NCBI RefSeq assembly: GCF_050433395.1
Contig: NZ_JBNPXH010000005.1
Location: forward strand, 1 to 64,000
Direction: 5' to 3'
DNA length: 64,000 nucleotides
Source of the DNA: Mobilitalea torta
GTDB lineage: Bacteria > Bacillota > Clostridia > Lachnospirales > Lachnospiraceae
A program made the position numbers and the translations under genes. Numbering within the stretch: position 1 is the stretch's first letter; each line of letters opens with the position of its first letter. The notes beneath the pieces are model-generated. The model saw only the letters and a list, made by a program, of their open reading frames with translations, ran no database searches and was not told where the DNA came from. This document shows, piece after piece, positions 8,701 through 13,921 of the stretch.

Positions 8701-9515
8701 CCCGGATCTATGGTGAAGGAAATAGGATGGGTGCTGCCGGTAAAGCGGTCCGCCCATAATAGTTTCTGTTCCAATTTAAGAAAAGGTGCGGTAGTGCTCA
8801 CCTTGATTTCGGCATATCCCCAATGGTTCCTGGTGAGAACCACCTTATCGCTGATTTCCTCCCCGGTTACCGTATATTCTAACCGGGTGCGGTCAACTTC
8901 CAGCCGGAGTACATTTTTTTTGTGGATCGCGATCAGAAATTCCTCTAAGGCCTGGCTGGCAGAACTGCTTTTAATCAGATTGCGGTACAGATAACGGTAA
9001 CGGTCCTCATTGCTTAGAAAAACCCGTTCAAACTCCTCCCCGCGAAACACCTTCTTCGCCTCCGCCCAGTCCGCCCGGGCCAGGTTGGCAAACAGAAACA
9101 AATCCTTGATCTTCCCCAGAGAGGTCATCACATGAGCCTGCTCTACCTGAACGGTAAAGGGAATGACCGCCTCACCGCAATCACTTACCACTGCGATCTC
9201 TCCCTGCAGCGTTTCACCCGCCTTCCGATATGCCGCCTGAAAAGAATAGTTCACAACACAGCACTCTCCCCGGAAGGAAGGCTCCCTGATCTGCAGCAGC
9301 CGATTGGAGGAATAGACCTGTCCCTCCACACAGCTTCCCATGTGGTTGCTGATGATAAAGCTGCCCTCATAGCTCTTCCCTGCCTCCACCGTAATGCTGA
9401 TGGATGACAGAGCGGGCTGCCCTCCGTCTGCTATGATCTCCCCCTCTGTCAAACAAAGCACCGGCTGCTCATATTCCAATTCTCCTTTTGCAAAACGCTC
9501 TATCTTATCCTTCAA
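5724..9515 (-). CDS. Giant beta-sandwich and alpha-solenoid protein, DUF5717-like
   Basis: The 1263-residue protein has no signal peptide or membrane helix, so it should be cytoplasmic. Residues about 30-130 and 200-305 look like two Ig-type beta-sandwiches separated by a short helical piece. A Lys/Glu-rich linker lies at about 400-455. A long series of Tyr- and Leu-rich helices from about 340 to 1090 resembles an alpha-solenoid, and the final 150 residues contain beta strands again. I match it from memory to DUF5717. The apparent start is a TTG at 9513-9515 with GGAG four bases upstream. It is the first gene of a four-gene minus-strand block; 74 bp separate it from the Hsp70-like gene. A scaffold role is inference from its architecture. 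Confidence 0.75.
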   Translation of the reverse strand: MKDKIERFAKGELEYEQPVLCLTEGEIIADGGQPALSSISITVEAGKSYEGSFIISNHMGSCVEGQVYSSNRLLQIREPSFRGECCVVNYSFQAAYRKAGETLQGEIAVVSDCGEAVIPFTVQVEQAHVMTSLGKIKDLFLFANLARADWAEAKKVFRGEEFERVFLSNEDRYRYLYRNLIKSSSASQALEEFLIAIHKKNVLRLEVDRTRLEYTVTGEEISDKVVLTRNHWGYAEIKVSTTAPFLKLEQKLLWADRFTGSTHPISFTIDPGKLRPGKHYGQIVIRCVYQTILVDVICRCPGTGRQESESRHDVPQTMDIGGHGTGVSKSRRLEAGFMESYLDFRLNRTGAERYAEKLQSILRELPDRPDSQVKNLIKVHLAMVSGRRKLAKELLEILWREESQGKSTLEKERLGRSVPEKKHPGRNIQVKSGQKRDIPEQSKTERESFWKGSPALEECAHLYLECLYSRDEAAISEAVGRIRRCYENGNRDWRILWFLLNLDSSYNKFPGNKLADIREQYELDCRSPILYYEAVCLLNKEPVLLRELDDFEIHIVNYGIRNHILAKELARQFIYLAGRRKTWHPVLFGSLTRLYREYADNDTLSAICSLLIKGMKRAEKYFEWFRLGVEAQLRITELYEYYMHCVSYDREEMISQPVLLYFIYNSNLNDRKKAYLYANIIRYKDRNEMIYRSYQKRMEIFAAEMLKAHQINKDLAVLYREFYADREPGAQLCGHLPYVMYRQEFYCDNPNIESVKVVHRELAAEETYPLVKGRAQIDIFTKQAQILLVDGGGNRYLESIPYKVTPYLNPEDYESRCLEHSGHPMLLLHLFDRYQRHRIMNPAAAELRKRVLLVEGLTDEYAAECQQALIEYYYENYNDELLEHYLKLLDLRRLKPAERSKYLEFIAVRRLYDHALAALETFGFDEIALNRLVKLLSGWMLTPEADHHNELMVQLCRYVYIQEKYDEKILMYLLRYYEGPEREMLKLWKTAGSFELEAHLLEERLLARMLYTRSDNPDSFPVFAQYYKEAANRMLVRAYLTYHAYRYLVWEQELPGELFPIMKRELNYEENEICLLAWLKHNVSNRELTGSELAFAEYQIDRLGKKELLLPFLAGYGDRMALPGKLRDKCCITHIADPGSRIYIHYRLIKQEEHTSAANEFITQRMTNVLLGIHVKELVLFHHETIEYYITEEYEGKETSTEMIYARYECAMPMAGDTKYNQINRMRAAIEQGDGNALLEEMESYIRKEYLASACFEYIGAKS

Positions 9516-9578
9516 TTCACTCCACGCCCCTTATATCATTATTGCAGATTATTAAAAATAAGATATAATATTACAATA

Positions 9579-9590
9579 ATTATAATTCAA
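9579..9590 (-). promoter_or_regulatory. AT-rich promoter region of the DUF5717 block
   Basis: The minus strand contains TATAAT (plus-strand ATTATA, 9579-9584) about 64 bp before the TTG start, within a strongly AT-rich stretch of the 9540-9610 region. No convincing -35 box accompanies it. It is the best promoter candidate for the four-gene block. Confidence 0.3.
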
Positions 9591-9627
9591 CCTATCAAAA
9601 AAAGCCAGCATTTATCAAATAATACCG

Positions 9628-9646
9628 GACATATTTATAATATGTC
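9628..9646. promoter_or_regulatory. Perfect dyad GACATATT-TAT-AATATGTC
   Basis: The 19-bp sequence has two perfect 8-bp arms around a 3-bp centre. It lies about 110 bp upstream of the DUF5717-like gene and upstream of its candidate -10 box, so it could be a binding site for a dimeric regulator of that operon. The plus strand also reads TATAAT inside it (9635-9640). Function is inference. Confidence 0.4.
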
Positions 9647-9795
9647 TGAATACCTTGAAGTGTGAGGACAAAAGGTGATAGACGCCCGGCAGGATATGCA
9701 TAATGCACTAAAATCATGTTGTATATTTATTCATTTTGTCGTATTTACAGATCTGTCCATGCATGATATACTTGCATTACCTTAAAACAAAACCC

Positions 9796-9855
9796 AAAAC
9801 ATGACGGCACTAAAGACCCCTGCCGTGTTAGGCAAGGGTCTGTCCGTCTTGTTTT
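9796..9855. terminator. Long two-part hairpin in the 9.5-10.2 kb intergenic region
   Basis: The inner arms 9814-9824 (AGACCCCTGCC) and 9831-9841 (GGCAAGGGTCT) pair with one mismatch around a 6-base loop. Outer arms 9796-9807 (AAAACATGACGG) and 9844-9855 (CCGTCTTGTTTT) pair with one mismatch. Runs of T occur on both strands after the inner stem. It looks like a bidirectional terminator or structured RNA, but no convincing gene ends here. The rest of 9516-10199 holds only the inverted repeats and promoter listed separately. Confidence 0.5.
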
Positions 9856-10091
9856 CTTAATGATCCGGTATCAATAACCGAACTGATTTCTTATCTATTC
9901 TTTCATCCCGTCGGCCGCCAGAGCCTCCTGGCTGCGCTGTCATTCCCAATTTTATCATTCCACATATACCTGTCCCAACCCGGCTGTGTCTAGCAGACCA
10001 GTACTGCAATATGTGTTTTGCATCGTACTTTCTTTCTGTTTTTCTTTCTGCTTTTCCACCTTTCCTCCACTTCCTAAATCTCATGTTTTAT

Positions 10092-10107
10092 TTTGCGTTT
10101 ACGCAAA
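10092..10107. promoter_or_regulatory. Operator-like palindrome TTTGCGT-TT-ACGCAAA
   Basis: Two perfect 7-bp arms around two bases, centred about 100 bp before the cI-like repressor gene and upstream of its promoter. Repressors of this class commonly bind dyads of this size near their own gene, so it is a candidate operator. Confidence 0.45.
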
Positions 10108-10112
10108 TAACC

Positions 10113-10149
10113 GTTACATACTCGTATTTCACTATTGCGAATATGTAAC
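10113..10149. promoter_or_regulatory. Second dyad GTTACATA ... TATGTAAC around the repressor promoter
   Basis: Perfect 8-bp arms at 10113-10120 and 10142-10149, separated by 21 bp. The dyad encloses the -35 box of the repressor gene promoter, a position suited to autoregulation. Binding is inference. Confidence 0.4.
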
Positions 10150-10163
10150 TTATATGATATTAT
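10135..10163 (+). promoter_or_regulatory. Promoter of the cI-like repressor gene
   Basis: TTGCGA at 10135-10140 and TATTAT at 10158-10163 are separated by exactly 17 bp, 37 bp before the chosen TTG start. Confidence 0.5.
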
Positions 10164-10199
10164 GGTGGTAATAATCACTATAGGGAAGAGCGTGAAAAA

Positions 10200-10640
10200 T
10201 TGGAATTCAAGGATATGATTAAACATAGACGGACCATATTAGATATGACAATGGACGAGTTAGCAAAATTAATAGGCGTAAGTACTCCTACAGTACAAAG
10301 ATACGAAAGCGGAGAGATTAAAAATGTCAGGCATGATAAAATAAAGCTATTGGCAGACGCGCTGCAATGCTCTCCTGCTTACCTCATGGGGTGGGATGAA
10401 AATCCTCAGCCCTCCGGTTCAATCACGCGCCAGGAACAATCCCACCTGCATAAATATCGCTCCATTGACGATAAAGGCAGGCATACGGTTGACACTATCC
10501 TTGAAATGGAATATATAAGATGCAATAAGCCTCACTTGATGGTATATTCCGGCTATTCCCCCGCCCGTGCAACGGAAGGGGCAGCAGAAGAAGCTTTACA
10601 GCACGATAAAGATATCACGGATAATTTCCGGGAGAATTGA
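10200..10640 (+). CDS. XRE-family (cI-like) transcriptional repressor
   Basis: This 146-residue protein has a helix-turn-helix of the lambda-repressor type at about residues 8-64: MDELAKLIGVSTPTVQRYESGEI, here given as its recognisable halves, followed by LADALQCSPAYLMGW. The part after residue 70 (LHKYRSIDDKGRHTVDTILEMEY) is the short C-terminal segment of small Clostridial XRE repressors and lacks a LexA-type peptidase domain. The apparent start is TTG with GGGAAG 11 bp upstream; an in-frame ATG lies five codons later. Two dyads and a promoter lie upstream. The next gene on the same strand is the tandem-repeat coiled-coil protein. No phage structural, integrase or excision genes are near, so a prophage origin is not shown. 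Confidence 0.85.
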   Translation: MEFKDMIKHRRTILDMTMDELAKLIGVSTPTVQRYESGEIKNVRHDKIKLLADALQCSPAYLMGWDENPQPSGSITRQEQSHLHKYRSIDDKGRHTVDTILEMEYIRCNKPHLMVYSGYSPARATEGAAEEALQHDKDITDNFREN

Positions 10641-10732
10641 TAAATTGTTTGAATATACGGGCAGATACCACGGCAGACAATCGCACCGTTTACTTCAAAC
10701 CAGGCTTCGGAGTATTAGAGTTCTATCAGTAA
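10637..10732 (+). other. 31-codon TTG-started reading frame overlapping the repressor stop
   Basis: A short frame overlaps the repressor stop codon and ends in RTVYFKPGFGVLEFYQ, which looks more protein-like than random sequence. It could be a translationally coupled micropeptide or the last remnant of a decayed gene. I have no family match and no ribosome site of its own, so it is recorded as an observation only. Confidence 0.15.
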
Positions 10733-10751
10733 ATTCAAAGGGGGGATTAAA

Positions 10752-11946
10752 GTGTTAGACGAGAAGGATTTACAAGCATTACAAGTTATGTTTGTCAAAA
10801 CAGAAACAACGCTTATTAACGAGATGGACAAACGCATCGATGCCAGAGCCGAGAANNNNNNNNNNNNNNNNNNNNNNNNNNNNNNNNNNNNNNNNNNNNN
10901 NNNNNNNNNNNNNNNNNNNNNNNNNNNNNNNNNNNNNNNNNNNNNNNNNGAGGAAAACTGAGACAACTCTCATTAATGAGATGGACAAACGCATCGATGC
11001 CAGAGCCGAGAAAACTGAGACAACTCTCATTAATGAGATGGACAAACGCATCGATGCCAGAGCCGAGAAAACTGAGACAACTCTCATTAATGAGATGGAC
11101 AAACGTATCGATGCCAGAGCGGAGAAAACTGAGGCTACTCTCATTAATGAGATGGACAAACGCATTGATGCCAGAGCGGAGAAAACTGAGACAACTCTCA
11201 TTAATGAGATGGACAAACGCATCGATGCCAGAGCGGAGAAAACTGAGGCTACTCTCATTAATGAGATGGACAAACGCATCGATACCAGTGCCAAAGAAAC
11301 CAGAACAATTCTCATTAATGAGATGGACAAACGCATTGATGCCAGAGCGGAGAAAACTGAGGCTACTCTCATTAATGAGATGGACAAACGCATTGATACC
11401 AGTGCCAAAGAAACCAGAACAATTCTCATTAATGAGATGGACAAACGCATTGATACCAGTGCCAAAGAAACCAGAACAATTCTCATTAATGAGATGGACA
11501 AACGCATTGATACCAGTGCCAAAGAAACCAGAACAATTCTCATTAATGAGATGGACAAACGCATTGATGCCAGAGCGGAGAAAACTGAGGCTACTCTCAT
11601 TAACGAGATGGACAAACGTATCGATACCAGTGCCAAAGAAACCAGAACAATTCTCATTAATGAGATGGACAAACGCATTGATGCCAGCGCAAAGAAAATC
11701 GAGTCAACTTTCACTACGAAGATGAACAAACGATTTGCACAATCAGAAAATCTGATACTTGATGAGCTGGACAGAACCAGAAATATAATAGAGGGTAAGA
11801 TTGTGAACATCCAGAAGAATGTGGATGATCTGACTCAGTATTACCGGATTACCAAACTGGAGAATGATTCCTCTCTCTTCACACTCCATATGATCGATGA
11901 ACTCAGAAAAGATTTTGAAGAGTTCAAGCAAAAAATCGCCCAATAG
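10752..11946 (+). CDS. Coiled-coil protein made of 19-residue tandem repeats, interrupted by an assembly gap
   Basis: The gene starts at a GTG (10752) with AAAGGGGGG upstream. After about 15 residues it enters an array of 19-residue units with the invariant core LINEMDKRID. One unit precedes the gap of N bases, 13 follow it, and a degenerate unit (KIESTFTTKMNKRFAQSEN) closes the array. The C-terminal 65 residues form an ordinary charged helix ending in LRKDFEEFKQKIAQ. The frame before the gap differs by one from the frame after it, because the gap size is not a multiple of three and one extra G sits at its edge; I treat it as one gene. There is no signal peptide or membrane helix. Coiled-coil structure is likely, function unknown. 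It follows a cI-like repressor on the same strand. Confidence 0.75.
10797..11694 (+). repeat. 57-bp in-frame minisatellite, at least 14 units
   Basis: Units start at 10797 (one before the gap) and at 10954, then every 57 bp to 11694. Each encodes the core LINEMDKRID plus a 9-residue linker of one of two classes, ARAEKTE(T/A)T or TSAKETRTI. Twelve of the 13 units after the gap contain the perfect 12-bp palindrome CTCATTAATGAG; the other has one base changed. Many also carry GCATCGATGC or a near copy. The near identity of the DNA, including third positions, indicates recent unit duplication or conversion. Confidence 0.92.
10856..10949. other. Assembly gap (94 N) inside the repeat array
   Basis: All 94 bases are N. 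The distance from the first repeat base before the gap (10854) to the first unit after it (10954) is 100, which is neither a multiple of 57 nor of 3. The base G at 10953 is also extra relative to every other unit. The real gap length is therefore not known. Confidence 0.98.
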
Positions 11947-12041
11947 AGAACCGGAGCAATAACTATCTAGTCAAAAGTCAATCAAAGAGTAAAACAAAAA
12001 GCTCAGATGCATTGCAAAACGAGGACAAAGGAGATTTCATC

Positions 12042-13139
12042 ATGATTAAGCATACGGATCATTTCCATGGCAGTGACCTGGAAACCATAGAAAAAATATA
12101 TGGCATAAAGAAGGAGGAGATTATCAGCTTCTCCGCCAACGTAAACCCATTGGGCATTTCCCCCAAGCTCAAAGCCTCCCTGTCCCAGAAGATCGATGCC
12201 ATCATGAGCTATCCTGACCGGGAATATGCTTCCCTGCGCCGAAGGATTGCGGAATACGTCCGCACAGATATGGAAAATATCATCGTGGGCAATGGCTCTA
12301 CCGAGCTGATCTCTCTCTTCATCCAGATCAAACGCCCCAGAAAGGCCCTAATTATCGGCCCTACCTATTCCGAATATGAGCGTGAAATAGCCCTGGGCGG
12401 CGGAAGCACCCGCTATTACCGTTTGGAAGAGGATCGGGATTTTATTCTGGATATCTCCTCCCTGGAGCAGGAGCTGACCGAGGACATTGAGCTTCTGGTT
12501 ATCTGTAACCCTAATAATCCCACCTCGTCTGCGATTACCAGGAATGATATGCGGAAGATCCTGGATATCTGCAAGCAAAAAGGCATCTTTGTCATGGTTG
12601 ACGAGACCTATGTGGAGTTTGCCGAGGATGTTCATAAGATTACCTCCTCCCCTCTCACGGGATATTACAATAATATCATCATCCTGCGCGGCATTTCCAA
12701 ATTCTTTGCCGCACCCGGATTGCGCTTGGGCTATGCGGTCTGCGGCAATGCCGATTTGTTAAAGGAGATGAACCAGAGAAAGAATCCCTGGACCATCAAC
12801 AGTCTGGCCGCCATTGCCGGTGAGATCATGTTCACCGATGAGGGCTATATTAAGGACACCCGGCAGCTGATTGCCGGTGAGAGAATCCGGATCAGCAGAA
12901 TTTTATCCTCCTGTCCAGCAATAAAACACTACCCTCCTACCGCTAATTTTGTGCTTGTTAAAATATTAAAAAATGAGATTACCTCCATGGATCTTTTTGA
13001 AGCGGCCATAGAAAAAGGCCTGATGATTCGTGACTGCTCCACCTTCCCTTTCCTTGACAACAAATTTATCCGTTTTTGTTTCATGAAGCCTGAGGACAAC
13101 GACAAGCTGCTGGATATATTGCTGGATCGTCTGAACTAA
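12042..13139 (+). CDS. PLP-dependent class I/II aminotransferase, histidinol-phosphate aminotransferase/CobD-like
   Basis: The 365-residue protein is a fold-type I PLP enzyme. It shows FSANVNPLG near residue 30 (substrate end), the PNNPT motif near 157-161, DETYVEF near 187, and SKFFAAPGLRLGY with the Schiff-base Lys at about 220. The family contains histidinol-phosphate aminotransferase and threonine-phosphate decarboxylase (CobD); the N-terminal HGSD and NVNPLG pattern favours the CobD-like side, but no cobalamin or histidine gene is adjacent, so the substrate stays open. I chose the ATG at 12042 because AAAGGAG lies 9 bp upstream, over an upstream TTG. A terminator follows. It appears to be a single-gene unit. 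Confidence 0.8.
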   Translation: MIKHTDHFHGSDLETIEKIYGIKKEEIISFSANVNPLGISPKLKASLSQKIDAIMSYPDREYASLRRRIAEYVRTDMENIIVGNGSTELISLFIQIKRPRKALIIGPTYSEYEREIALGGGSTRYYRLEEDRDFILDISSLEQELTEDIELLVICNPNNPTSSAITRNDMRKILDICKQKGIFVMVDETYVEFAEDVHKITSSPLTGYYNNIIILRGISKFFAAPGLRLGYAVCGNADLLKEMNQRKNPWTINSLAAIAGEIMFTDEGYIKDTRQLIAGERIRISRILSSCPAIKHYPPTANFVLVKILKNEITSMDLFEAAIEKGLMIRDCSTFPFLDNKFIRFCFMKPEDNDKLLDILLDRLN

Positions 13140-13179
13140 CCATGAGAGCCGCTCGTATCAAAGCTTCTGTAAACGTCAT

Positions 13180-13235
13180 CTGCCATACACACAGCCTGCG
13201 GATCATACCGTCCTGTGTATGGCAGTTTTTCTTTT
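13180..13235 (+). terminator. Rho-independent terminator after the aminotransferase
   Basis: Arms CTGCCATACAC (13180-13190) and GTGTATGGCAG (13215-13225) pair perfectly and are followed by TTTTTCTTTT. The remainder of the 320-bp gap to marR holds the promoter and operator listed next. Confidence 0.85.
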
Positions 13236-13333
13236 CCCGGTAACTCTGGTATTCTCTGTTGGCGTAGGAGAAAAATTAAATATATATAAATTAAGCGGCC
13301 TGCCGGTTATTAAAAACTTTACAAATGGAAATA

Positions 13334-13361
13334 TTGACATATAGTCCTACCGTGCTATAAT
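13334..13361 (+). promoter_or_regulatory. Promoter of the marR-ABC exporter operon
   Basis: A consensus TTGACA (13334-13339) and TATAAT (13356-13361) are 16 bp apart, about 100 bp before marR. Confidence 0.7.
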
Positions 13362-13365
13362 ACAT

Positions 13366-13387
13366 ATTAATTAGGCTCCTAAGTAAT
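13366..13387. promoter_or_regulatory. MarR operator candidate directly after the -10 box
   Basis: Arms ATTAATTAGG (13366-13375) and CCTAAGTAAT (13378-13387) are inverted repeats with one mismatch and a 2-bp centre. The site covers the likely transcription start, the usual place for an autoregulating MarR dimer. Confidence 0.6.
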
Positions 13388-13459
13388 TCTTGCTCTGCAC
13401 AGAAAACATACGGCCTGATAGATATTGACACAATTTCTAAGGAGGAGATAGGAAAACTT

Positions 13460-13885
13460 ATGAAACCCGAAATAAAGCAGCTGCTTCACAGCTTCACGGA
13501 GATTTTCAAATTATTTCGTCAGCATTCCTACCAGCGGATGAGCGAAACCAATCTCTATCCGGGTCAGCCTGAATTGCTGCTGTTAATTCGGGAGAAGGAG
13601 GGTCTTACCCAGAAGGAGCTTGCCAAAAAGCATTTTGTAAAGCCCTCATCCATCACCGGTATGCTGAACAAACTGGAAGCAAACCAATATGTATACCGTG
13701 TCCCGGATGATACCGACAAAAGAATAATGAGGGTATATCTTACCCCTGAGGGCAGGAATCTGGCTAAAAAAGGGGAGCTGTTCATGCGGAATGCGACAGA
13801 ACGGCTGTTTGACGGCTTCAGCGATGAAGAGCTGCACACCCTTTTGCATCTTACGGATAAGATTAAGGCTAATCTAAACAGATAA
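13460..13885 (+). CDS. MarR-family transcriptional regulator
   Basis: This 141-residue protein has the MarR winged helix: QKELAKKHFVKPSSITGMLNKLE (helices 3-4, about residues 53-75) and the wing DDTDKRIMRVYLTPEGR (about 84-100), with helical dimerisation ends. MarR proteins usually repress their own promoter and are released by a small ligand. The gene is followed after 36 bp by two ABC exporter half-transporters on the same strand, and a dyad operator covers its own promoter, so control of the exporter by an exported or toxic compound is likely. Confidence 0.9.
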   Translation: MKPEIKQLLHSFTEIFKLFRQHSYQRMSETNLYPGQPELLLLIREKEGLTQKELAKKHFVKPSSITGMLNKLEANQYVYRVPDDTDKRIMRVYLTPEGRNLAKKGELFMRNATERLFDGFSDEELHTLLHLTDKIKANLNR

Positions 13886-13921
13886 TTTTTAAAATCGATA
13901 CGATCCAAGAAAGGAACTCCT

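Noticed and set aside
9857..10084. 75-codon minus-strand frame directly before the 9796-9855 hairpin
   Set aside because: No ribosome binding site, biased Lys/Arg/Gly composition and no family resemblance. The neighbouring hairpin made it tempting, but it lies over the repressor promoter region.
10797..11694. Could the 57-bp array be a CRISPR array?
   Set aside because: Units follow each other without unique spacers, and the array is in frame and translated. No cas genes are present.
10779..11810. Long minus-strand frame opposite the repeat gene (343 codons)
   Set aside because: It exists only because the 57-bp unit has no stop in that frame; it has no ribosome site and changes with the unit number.
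10200..12000. Prophage or integrative element
   Set aside because: Only a cI-like repressor is present; no integrase, terminase, portal, relaxase or attachment repeats were found.
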